From NCBI GenBank assembly GCA_046262435.1, contig JBHEMT010000046.1:1-8486 (forward strand): a stretch of 8,486 nucleotides of DNA. Direction: 5' to 3'. Of this stretch, positions 1 through 5,214 are shown one piece after another. Position 1 is the first letter of the stretch. Each line of letters opens with the position of its first letter. Below the pieces are notes generated by a model that worked only from the letters and a program-made list of their open reading frames with translations, was not told the origin of the DNA and did no database searches. The position numbers and the translations under genes are program-made. The DNA comes from JBHEMT01 sp046262435 (GTDB lineage Bacteria; Chloroflexota; Dormibacteria; Aeolococcales; Aeolococcaceae).

Positions 1-67
1 ATCCCAAAACCCGGAGTCACCCACAGGCCTGCTCGCAGCGCTGCGTCAGTGGGCCACGGCCACCCGA

Positions 68-73
68 TACCCT
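68..73 (+). promoter_or_regulatory. Candidate -10 box for leaderless leuS
   Basis: The hexamer TACCCT ends 6 bases before the leuS ATG, so transcription would begin at or next to the A of ATG, giving a leaderless mRNA. No SD-like sequence lies at usable distance (only GGTGG touches the ATG). No convincing -35 box is seen 16-18 bases upstream. Related hexamers sit ahead of the response regulator (TACCCT) and the reductase gene (TACCGT), which adds some support. The assignment is inferred from sequence alone. Confidence 0.45.
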
Positions 74-79
74 TGGTGG

Positions 80-2506
80 ATGCAGGCCGAAGTCCCGCCG
101 GTGCCCGCCGAGGGCTACGACCACTCCGCCGTCGAGGCCAAGTGGCAGGCGCGCTGGGAGCGCGACGGCCTCTACCGCACCGACCTGGACGCTGCCACGC
201 GGCCCTTCTACAACCTGGTGATGTTCCCCTATCCCTCAGCGGAGGGGCTGCACGTCGGCCACCTGGTGCCGTACTCGGGGGCCGATATCTACGGCCGCTG
301 GCGGCGGCTGAAGGGGGACGACGTCTTCGAGCCTATGGGCTTCGACGCCTTCGGCATCCACTCTGAGAACTACGCGTTGAAAATCGGTGAGCATCCTCGG
401 GCAATGACCCAGCGTGCGGTGCGCAACTTCCGCGACAACCAGATGAAGCGGCTGGGGACGATGTTCGACTGGTCGCACCAGGTCAACACCTCGGAGCCCG
501 ACTACTACCGCTGGACCCAGTGGCTGTTCGTCACGCTCTTCCAGGCAGGTCTCGCCGTTCGCCGGGAAGGGGCTGTCGACTGGTGCCCATCCTGCCTGAC
601 CGTCCTCGCCCACGAGCAGATCGAGAGCGGATTGTGCGAGCGCTGCGGCAGCGTGGTCGAGTCCAGGGTGCTCACCCAGTGGTGGTTGAAGATCACCGAC
701 TACGCGCAGCCGCTGCTCGACGCCCTCGACGCCCTGGACTGGTCGGAGAACACCAAGACCATGCAGCGCAACTGGATCGGGCGCAGCGAGGGCGCCCAGC
801 TGCGCTTCGACCTGCGCGGCTGTGCGGCCTCCGAGGTCGAGGTGTTCACCACCCGGCCGGACACCTTGCACGGCGCAACCTTCCTGGTGGTGGGCGCCAA
901 CCATCCCCGGCTGATGGACTACGTCAGCGGCGATCGCCAGCCTGCGGTGGCTGAGTGGGTGCGGCAACTCCCCGCTCCCGACGCGGAGCCCGACTTCAGC
1001 GTGGGCATCGACGTCGGCACCATCGCCCTGCACCCCCTGACCGGCAGGGAGCTCCCGGTTTTCGCCGCCCCCTACGTCCTCGGCGACTACGGCACCGGCG
1101 CGATCATGGCGGTCCCCGGCCACGACGCCCGCGACCACACCTTCGCCCGCACCCACCACCTGCCGATCGTGCGGGTGATCACCGGGGGCCATGACGACAT
1201 CGAGGCGCAGCCCTTCAGCGGCGAGGGCGTGCTGGTCAACAGCGGCGACCTTGACGGGGTGCGCTCGGCGGAGGCGCGAGGGCGCATCGTGGCCGCGCTC
1301 GAGGCGCGGGGTCGCGGCCGTACCCACGTCCAGTTCAAGCTCCGCGACTGGCTGATCTCGCGGCAGCGCTACTGGGGACCGCCGATCCCGATCATCCATT
1401 GCCCGGAACACGGCCCGGTCGCCGTCCCGGAGGACCAGCTGCCGGTTGTCCTCCCCGAGGTCGACGACTTTCGCCCCCTGGGCACCGGCACCTCTCCGCT
1501 GGCCGCGGTTGAGGAGTGGGTGAACGCGCCCTGTCCCACCTGCGGGGCGCCCGGCCGCCGCGAGACCGACGTCAGTGACACCTTTGTCGACTCGTCCTGG
1601 TACTACCTGCGCTACCCGTCGAGCGAGCGCAGCGACGTGGCCTGGGACCACGAGCGCACCCGGCGCTGGCTTCCCGTGGACATGTACATCGGCGGCAACG
1701 AGCACGCGGTCCGCCACCTGCTCTACGCCCGCTTCGTGATGCGCGCGCTGCACGGCCTCGGCCTGGTCCCCGAACCTGAGCCGTTCCGCCGGTTCCGCGC
1801 CCACGGCATGATCATCCAGGGTGGGCAGAAGATGTCCAAGAGCCGGGGCAACGTGATCAACGTCGACGAGGTGCTCCGCAACCACGGCGCCGACGCGGCG
1901 CGGATGTTCATCACCTTCCTCGGCCCCTACGAGGTGGGCGGAACCTTTCGCGAGGAGGGCATCCGCGGGATCACCCGCTTCTTGGAGCGGGTGTGGCGGG
2001 CCACCCAGGCCGCCACCGATCCCGACACCGGAGACGAGCTGCGCGAGCGGCGCCGCCACCGGTTGATCGCGCGGGTGGACAACGACTACGCCGGCCTCGG
2101 CTTCAACACTGTGACCGCGTTCCTCATGGAGTTCGCCCGCGACCTGGACGCCGAGGCGCAGGCCGGACGGGCGCGACGGGTGGATGCGGAGACCCTGCTT
2201 CAGCTGCTTGCACCTCTGGCCCCGCACATCACCGATGAGCTGTGGGAGCGGCTGGGCCACGCCGAGTCAATCCACTCCAGCCGCTGGCCCGAGCACGATC
2301 CCGAGCTCGCTCGGGCCAGCCAGATCACTGCGGCGGTGCAGATCAACGGCAAGGTGCGCGCCCAGCTCGACGCCGAGGCGGGGCTGAGTGGCGACGAGCT
2401 GAGCCGCCGCGCCCTCGAGCTGCCCCGGGTGGTTGAGCTGCTCGCCGGGCGGACGCCACGCAAGCTGATCGCCGTTCCCGACCGGATCGTCAACATCGTC
2501 GTCTGA
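80..2506 (+). CDS. leuS: Leucyl-tRNA synthetase
   Basis: Class I aminoacyl-tRNA synthetase that charges tRNA-Leu with leucine in the cytoplasm; 808 aa, slightly shorter than the roughly 860 aa of E. coli LeuS. Visible in order: the HIGH-type motif HVGH (58-61) after MFPYPSAEG; a zinc-knuckle-like insertion with C169-x2-C172 and C186-x2-C189; the CP1 editing domain with TTRPDT (257-262) and VPGHDARD, whose D352 matches the conserved Asp that holds the substrate amino group during hydrolytic proofreading; a second CxxC (C485, C488); DSSWYYLRY before the catalytic core resumes; KMSKS (584-588); the anticodon-binding helical domain; and a C-terminal domain with VQINGKVRAQ. The ATG at 80 gives a normal N-terminus and follows a -10-like box. 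The frame stays open to the left window edge, so a start further upstream cannot be fully excluded. tlyA follows after 8 bases, probably on the same transcript. The FDAFGIHSENYALK block is a lineage-type variant of the usual WDAFGLPAEN region. Confidence 0.97.
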   Translation: MQAEVPPVPAEGYDHSAVEAKWQARWERDGLYRTDLDAATRPFYNLVMFPYPSAEGLHVGHLVPYSGADIYGRWRRLKGDDVFEPMGFDAFGIHSENYALKIGEHPRAMTQRAVRNFRDNQMKRLGTMFDWSHQVNTSEPDYYRWTQWLFVTLFQAGLAVRREGAVDWCPSCLTVLAHEQIESGLCERCGSVVESRVLTQWWLKITDYAQPLLDALDALDWSENTKTMQRNWIGRSEGAQLRFDLRGCAASEVEVFTTRPDTLHGATFLVVGANHPRLMDYVSGDRQPAVAEWVRQLPAPDAEPDFSVGIDVGTIALHPLTGRELPVFAAPYVLGDYGTGAIMAVPGHDARDHTFARTHHLPIVRVITGGHDDIEAQPFSGEGVLVNSGDLDGVRSAEARGRIVAALEARGRGRTHVQFKLRDWLISRQRYWGPPIPIIHCPEHGPVAVPEDQLPVVLPEVDDFRPLGTGTSPLAAVEEWVNAPCPTCGAPGRRETDVSDTFVDSSWYYLRYPSSERSDVAWDHERTRRWLPVDMYIGGNEHAVRHLLYARFVMRALHGLGLVPEPEPFRRFRAHGMIIQGGQKMSKSRGNVINVDEVLRNHGADAARMFITFLGPYEVGGTFREEGIRGITRFLERVWRATQAATDPDTGDELRERRRHRLIARVDNDYAGLGFNTVTAFLMEFARDLDAEAQAGRARRVDAETLLQLLAPLAPHITDELWERLGHAESIHSSRWPEHDPELARASQITAAVQINGKVRAQLDAEAGLSGDELSRRALELPRVVELLAGRTPRKLIAVPDRIVNIVV

Positions 2507-2514
2507 GGCGCCGG

Positions 2515-3267
2515 GTGACCAGACGTGCCGGGTCGCGCCGCCTGCTGGATGCTCTCCGCGCGGCGATGCCCGCCCTCGACGCGGAGCGGGCCATTGCCGC
2601 CGGCGAGGTACTCGTCGACGGGGCCCCGGCGACCAACCCGCGCTGGCTGCTTCGCCCGGGCGCGCAGATCCGGCACCGTCCTCATGGGCCACTCCGGGGT
2701 GAGACCAAGCTCGGCGCCGGTCTCGACCGCTTCGGCGTCGATCCCGCAGGCCGGATCGCGCTCGACGTCGGCGCCTCGACCGGTGGGTTCACCAGCGCGC
2801 TGCTGGCGCGCGGCGCGGTCAGGGTGTACGCCGTCGACGCCGGCCATGGCCAGCTGCTCGGACGCCTGCGCCAGGACCCCCGGGTCGTCAATCTGGAGTC
2901 GACCAACCTCGGAACCCTGGACCCGAGGCTGGTCCCGGACGCGATCGGCCTGCTCACCGTCGACGTCTCGTATCTCGCCCTTGGCGCGGCCGTGACGCAG
3001 CTCAGCGCCCGGCTGCGGCTGGCGCCCGGGGCCGTGCTGCTCGGGTTGGTCAAGCCGATGTTCGAGCTGCGCCTCGGAGAAGCGCCCACCGATGCTGCGC
3101 GGCTGAACCAGGCGATCGAACGGGCGGCAGCCTCGGTCAGGGCGGCCGGCTGGGAGGTGCTGGGCACGGCTGCCTCTCCACGGCCCGGGGCTGGTGGCGC
3201 CGTGGAGGGCTGGGTGCATGGTGTCCGCGGGACCACTGGACCTCCTCTTCCCGCCGGGCTACCCTGA
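2515..3267 (+). CDS. tlyA: TlyA family S4/FtsJ-type rRNA 2'-O-methyltransferase
   Basis: Probable SAM-dependent methyltransferase of the TlyA family (historically called hemolysin A), whose characterised members 2'-O-methylate 16S and/or 23S rRNA. 250 aa, a usual family length. Residues 1-55 are an S4-like RNA-binding segment (AERAIAAGEVLVDGAPATNP). A Rossmann methyltransferase domain follows, with the SAM motif LDVGASTGGF (83-92), VYAVDAGHGQL (104-114), DPRVVNLESTN, VDVSY (149-153) and LVKPMFE (178-184). By alignment with known TlyA proteins from memory, the K-D-K-E tetrad would be K65, D150, K180 and E231. The GTG start at 2515 has GAGG a few bases upstream, overlapping the leuS stop, so translational coupling to leuS is likely. 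Oddities: the S4 N-terminus lacks the usual SRLD opening, and the glycine-rich segment after LVKPxFE is replaced by LRLGEAPTDA. Family assignment is firm. The rRNA target is inferred. Confidence 0.88.
   Translation: MTRRAGSRRLLDALRAAMPALDAERAIAAGEVLVDGAPATNPRWLLRPGAQIRHRPHGPLRGETKLGAGLDRFGVDPAGRIALDVGASTGGFTSALLARGAVRVYAVDAGHGQLLGRLRQDPRVVNLESTNLGTLDPRLVPDAIGLLTVDVSYLALGAAVTQLSARLRLAPGAVLLGLVKPMFELRLGEAPTDAARLNQAIERAAASVRAAGWEVLGTAASPRPGAGGAVEGWVHGVRGTTGPPLPAGLP
3237..3265 (+). promoter_or_regulatory. Candidate promoter for the response-regulator gene
   Basis: TGGACC (3237-3242, 4 of 6 to TTGACA), a 17-base spacer, then TACCCT (3260-3265). The -10 box overlaps the tlyA stop codon. Transcription would start near 3272 and give a leader of about 45 bases containing a hairpin and a strong SD. 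If real, the regulator can be made apart from leuS-tlyA. Judged by eye only. Confidence 0.4.
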
Positions 3268-3291
3268 GGCCGCCGGCCCGAGGTCGGCACG

Positions 3292-3306
3292 GAGCCCACC
3301 GGGCTC
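3292..3306 (+). promoter_or_regulatory. Leader hairpin abutting the SD of the response regulator
   Basis: GAGCCC (3292-3297), loop ACC, GGGCTC (3301-3306): a perfect 6-bp stem. The next base starts the SD region GGAGGGAG (3307-3314) of the downstream gene. It is too short and lacks a U-run for a standard terminator. Its position suggests an effect on ribosome access or mRNA stability, but no regulator or ligand is indicated. Confidence 0.35.
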
Positions 3307-3316
3307 GGAGGGAGAC

Positions 3317-3727
3317 ATGCAGGACGACCAGGCGAGGGCGGGGGAGAGGGTGCTGGTGGTCGAGGACGACCCCGAGTACCTCAACTACCTGCGGCTGCGA
3401 CTCGGCGCCGACGGGTGGGAGGTGCACACCGCGACGGACGGTGGTGCGGCGCTGGCGCTGCTGTCCAGCCAACCATGCGACGCACTGATCTGCGACCTGC
3501 ACATGCCTGGTGTCGATGGGCTCGAGCTCTGCCGTCGCGTGCGTGCCGACCCGCGCCACCACGCACTGCCGGTGATGGTCCTGAGCGGCGCCGACGAGTC
3601 GGCGGCGGTCGGCGATGTGGTCGGCCTGGGCCACGTCTGGTACGTGCGCAAGGGAACCAGCCACGAGCGGCTGCGGCGCACCCTGCGCCACCTGCTCGAC
3701 AGCGCCCTGCCCCAGCCGGTCCGCTGA
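3317..3727 (+). CDS. Single-domain response regulator (CheY-like receiver)
   Basis: 136-aa stand-alone receiver domain with no DNA-binding or enzymatic output domain. It would accept a phosphoryl group from a histidine kinase or phosphotransfer protein and signal by protein contacts in the cytoplasm. Key residues: acidic pocket E16-D17-D18 (VLVVEDD), phospho-acceptor D60 (ICDLHMPGVDG), switch residue S90 (VLSGADE) and lysine K112 (VRKG). The residue after the lysine is Gly, not the usual Pro (K-P). The ATG at 3317 follows GGAGGGAG at good distance; an in-frame start at 3194 would lie inside tlyA and add an unrelated tail. No kinase gene is nearby, so it is an orphan and its partner is unknown. 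It sits 49 bases after tlyA and 56 bases before the reductase gene, with separate signals on each side. It could act in a phosphorelay or as a CheY/DivK-like adaptor; the sequence does not decide. Confidence 0.93.
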   Translation: MQDDQARAGERVLVVEDDPEYLNYLRLRLGADGWEVHTATDGGAALALLSSQPCDALICDLHMPGVDGLELCRRVRADPRHHALPVMVLSGADESAAVGDVVGLGHVWYVRKGTSHERLRRTLRHLLDSALPQPVR

Positions 3728-3733
3728 CCTCCC

Positions 3734-3750
3734 GGCCGCCTGGCGCGGCC
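3734..3750 (+). terminator. GC-only hairpin, possible terminator after the response regulator
   Basis: GGCCGC (3734-3739), loop CTGGC, GCGGCC (3745-3750): a perfect all-GC 6-bp stem starting 6 bases after the stop codon. No U-run follows, as often in high-G+C genomes, so efficiency is uncertain. A promoter-like box for the next gene lies 20 bases downstream, consistent with a transcript boundary. Confidence 0.4.
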
Positions 3751-3770
3751 ATCATCGCCGCCGCACCCGG

Positions 3771-3776
3771 TACCGT
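3771..3776 (+). promoter_or_regulatory. Candidate -10 box for leaderless reductase gene
   Basis: TACCGT ends 7 bases before the ATG at 3784, with no SD in between (the gap is TGCCCCC-like). The spacing matches the leuS case and implies that transcription begins at the start codon. No clear -35 box is visible. Confidence 0.45.
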
Positions 3777-3783
3777 TGCCCCC

Positions 3784-4605
3784 ATGGCCGTGGTGGTGAC
3801 CGGGAAATACGTCCAGTGTCGGGTGGTTGAGCGCCATGACCTGACCGACGATCTGTGGTCAATCAGGATCGCTCACGAGGGCGAGTTCACCTTCAAGCCC
3901 GGCCAGTACGCCACGCTCGGCGTGGCCGCCGACCCCAAGCCGCTGGAGCGGCCTTACTCGATCGTCTCCAGCCCGGCCGAGCCGACCATCGAGTTCCTCC
4001 TCGAGCTGGTCGACCACGGTCTGGTGACCCCGCGCCTCCACGGCCTGGAGCCCGGAGCGGAGCTGCTGATGCGTCCTCGTGCGAAGGGGCGCTTCACCCT
4101 CGACCTGGCCAGTGGTCGGTCCCACCACGTCTTCGTCGCCACGGTGACCGGCATCGCCCCCTTCGTCTCCATGCTGCGCACCCTGCAGGCCGGGGGGTAC
4201 GCTGAGCCCCTCCCCGAGGGTTTCCGGGTGGTCTGCATCCACGGCGGCAGCCGCTCCGACGAGTTCGGCTATGACCAGGAGCTCGCCCGGCTGGAGCGCG
4301 AGCTGGAGTGGCTCACCTACGTGCCCACGATCAGCCGAATCCACGAGGACCCGGGCTGGGCCGGTGAGGTCGGCCGGGTCGAGGATGTCCTGCGCAAACA
4401 CCTCGACGCGGCCGGTGCCATCGCATCCAACAGCATCGGCTATCTCTGTGGCCACCCCGGGATGATCGCGGTGGGCCACGCCATCCTCGCCCGAGCCGGA
4501 CTGGCCAAGGACTTCATCCGCCAGGAGGAGTACTACCCGCTTGGCAAAGAGCCGCTCGAGCTGGAGGAGGCGGTGCAGGCCCTCCCCAGCGAGGACCTCG
4601 CCTAA
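3784..4605 (+). CDS. Ferredoxin-NADP+ reductase-like FAD oxidoreductase
   Basis: 273-aa cytoplasmic flavoprotein of the FNR superfamily, most like the bacterial Fpr type that passes electrons between NADP(H) and ferredoxin or flavodoxin. The N-terminal FAD-binding barrel (about 5-110) carries KPGQYATLGV and the flavin motif RPYS (57-60) followed by IVSSP. The NAD(P)-binding domain (about 113-260) carries TGIAPFVSML (122-131) and the CGHPGMI block (222-228). There are no Fe-S cysteine motifs, so the electron partner is a separate protein. The expected first glycine of the GTGIAPF motif reads V-T-G. The ATG at 3784 was chosen because it begins the conserved domain and follows a -10-like box; the frame is open upstream, but that extension overlaps the response regulator and is shadow sequence. 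The C-terminus EEYYPLGKEPLELEEAV is longer than the E. coli Fpr end, which closes on an aromatic residue. Ferredoxin as partner is inferred; it could instead reduce flavodoxin or serve another oxygenase. Confidence 0.88.
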   Translation: MAVVVTGKYVQCRVVERHDLTDDLWSIRIAHEGEFTFKPGQYATLGVAADPKPLERPYSIVSSPAEPTIEFLLELVDHGLVTPRLHGLEPGAELLMRPRAKGRFTLDLASGRSHHVFVATVTGIAPFVSMLRTLQAGGYAEPLPEGFRVVCIHGGSRSDEFGYDQELARLERELEWLTYVPTISRIHEDPGWAGEVGRVEDVLRKHLDAAGAIASNSIGYLCGHPGMIAVGHAILARAGLAKDFIRQEEYYPLGKEPLELEEAVQALPSEDLA

Positions 4606-4633
4606 GCCTCCAGGGCAGCGAGCCGTGGGGATG

Positions 4634-4660
4634 GGCGGTGGTCAAGTGCCACTTGTCGCC
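4634..4660. terminator. Inverted repeat between convergent genes, possible bidirectional terminator
   Basis: CAAGTG (4643-4648), C, CACTTG (4650-4655) is a near-perfect palindrome, flanked by GGCG (4634-4637) and CGCC (4657-4660), which can extend the stem with an internal loop. It lies at the meeting point of the reductase gene (+) and the small minus-strand gene and covers the latter's stop codon. There is no U-run on either strand. Location is the main argument. Confidence 0.3.
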
Positions 4661-4875
4661 GCGACGGGCTGGTGGAGCAGGGCCCGGGTGGCCCGGATCC
4701 GGACCCCCAGCATCTCGAGGACCTCATCGAGCTGGTCGCGGACCTCGGGCCGGAGCGGCATGGGGTGGTTGTCGATGTCGCGCAGCAGGGCGGACAGACG
4801 CATCGCCTTCTGCTCGATGGCCGCGACCACCTGGTCGGGCTCACAGACCGCTCCGGCATGGGTTGTGGGCTGCAC
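4642..4875 (-). CDS. Small hypothetical protein, predicted helical, 77 aa
   Basis: No family recognised. The 77-residue product is predicted by eye to be mostly alpha-helical: residues 13-35 (PDQVVAAIEQKAMRLSALLR) and 43-68 (PEVRDQLDEVLEMLGVRIRA) have heptad-like spacing of hydrophobic residues, separated by a proline-containing turn NHPMPLRP. There is no signal peptide or membrane segment, and only one cysteine (C11). Coding is supported by nearly exclusive G/C third positions and by an SD, GGAGGT (ACCTCC at 4882-4887 on +), 6 bases from a GTG start at 4875. A longer version starting at a TTG at 4941 would include the SD and leader as coding and is less likely. A promoter-like pair lies at 4957-4985. 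The gene is convergent with the reductase gene and divergent from tRNA-Leu. A two-helix hairpin fold suggests a small adaptor or dimeric protein, but function is unknown. Confidence 0.68.
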   Translation of the reverse strand: MQPTTHAGAVCEPDQVVAAIEQKAMRLSALLRDIDNHPMPLRPEVRDQLDEVLEMLGVRIRATRALLHQPVAATSGT

Positions 4876-4912
4876 CCGGACACCTCCGTGAGCGTGGCCC
4901 GCCCCGGCGCGC

Positions 4913-4946
4913 CACCGCTGCGGTGAGCCCCCGTACTGCAAGGGGC
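4913..4946 (-). promoter_or_regulatory. Two adjacent hairpins in the leader of the small minus-strand gene
   Basis: In the predicted leader of about 75 bases, GCCCC/GGGGC (4942-4946 with 4927-4931, 10-base loop) is followed at once by CACCG/CGGTG (4921-4925 with 4913-4917, loop of 3). They lie between the predicted transcription start near 4950 and the SD at 4887-4882. Neither has a U-run. They may affect leader stability or translation; no known riboswitch pattern is recognised. Confidence 0.25.
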
Positions 4947-4956
4947 CATGGGCTGG

Positions 4957-4985
4957 ATGCTACGCAGGCCGTGGCCGGCACGCAA
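4957..4985 (-). promoter_or_regulatory. Candidate promoter of the small minus-strand gene
   Basis: Read on the minus strand: TTGCGT (4985-4980), a 17-base spacer, then TAGCAT (4962-4957). The -10 box has 4 of 6 consensus bases including the key T-A...T; the -35 box keeps TTG. Transcription would start near 4950. It is arranged back to back with the tRNA promoter region about 50 bases away. Confidence 0.45.
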
Positions 4986-5037
4986 GGTGGGTCAACCGCC
5001 CCGCACGGGCAGGCTGCACCCGGCGTGGACGGCCCCG

Positions 5038-5043
5038 TAGACT
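5038..5043 (+). promoter_or_regulatory. Candidate -10 box for tRNA-Leu and tig
   Basis: TAGACT (4 of 6 to TATAAT) lies 38 bases before the tRNA. The expected -35 zone (about 5014-5020, CTGCACC) is only weakly similar to TTGACA. Transcription would begin near 5050, at the base of a hairpin that ends just before the tRNA. No separate promoter is seen between the tRNA and tig, so this one may serve both. Confidence 0.4.
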
Positions 5044-5049
5044 CGGTCG

Positions 5050-5080
5050 CGTTCAGGCTGTGCGCGCACACGCCCTGACG
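5050..5080 (+). promoter_or_regulatory. Hairpin immediately upstream of tRNA-Leu
   Basis: An outer stem pairs CG-TCAGG (5050-5057, one bulged T) with CCTGACG (5074-5080). Inside lies the perfect 12-bp palindrome TGTGCGCGCACA (5059-5070). The structure ends one base before the tRNA 5' end. It may be part of the pre-tRNA leader that RNase P removes, or a protein-binding palindrome over the start region. Both are inferences. Confidence 0.35.
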
Positions 5081-5081
5081 G

Positions 5082-5163
5082 GCGCGGATGGCGGAACCGG
5101 TAGACGCGCGGGACTTAGGATCCCGTGGGGCAACCCGTCCGAGTTCGACTCTCGGTCCGCGCA
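5082..5163 (+). tRNA. tRNA-Leu (anticodon UAG)
   Basis: All arms can be drawn. The acceptor stem is GCGCGGA (5082-5088) with TCCGCGC (5156-5162), discriminator A at 5163. A D-arm with GGTAGA follows. The anticodon stem CGGGA/TCCCG (5109-5113, 5121-5125) encloses loop CTTAGGA with anticodon TAG (5116-5118). A long class II variable arm with GGG/CCC occupies about 5126-5138. The T-arm is CCGAG-TTCGACT-CTCGG (5139-5155). The long variable arm and A73 fit leucine identity; the anticodon reads CUA and, by wobble, other CUN codons. CCA is not encoded, so a CCA-adding enzyme is needed. tig begins 51 bases downstream with no terminator between, so the two are probably transcribed together and separated by tRNA processing. 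Confidence 0.97.
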
Positions 5164-5214
5164 GCCCTCGACGCCGACATCGACCTCGCAGCAACACCAG
5201 GCAGGAGCGCAGTG

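Noticed and set aside
1..79. T-box or leucine leader peptide ahead of leuS
   Set aside because: There is no T-box core, no run of leucine codons in a short ORF and no terminator stem. The interval is too short in this window to hold a full T-box.
236..2260. Long open frame (674 codons) on the minus strand opposite leuS
   Set aside because: It is the antisense mirror of a strongly supported leuS. Such open frames are common opposite GC-rich genes, and the translation shows no recognisable motif.
2200..3219. Minus-strand frame opposite the leuS end and tlyA
   Set aside because: It covers two well-supported plus-strand genes and has repetitive Arg/Gly/Pro-rich content typical of shadow frames.
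3415..3783. N-terminal extension of the reductase reading frame
   Set aside because: The frame is open, but it overlaps the response regulator out of frame and its translation is low-quality Arg/Ala-rich sequence. The conserved domain begins at 3784.
4638..5078. Plus-strand frames over the 4606-5081 interval
   Set aside because: They overlap the better-supported minus-strand gene and promoters. Their translations are Arg/Gly/Pro-rich without motifs and have no SD.
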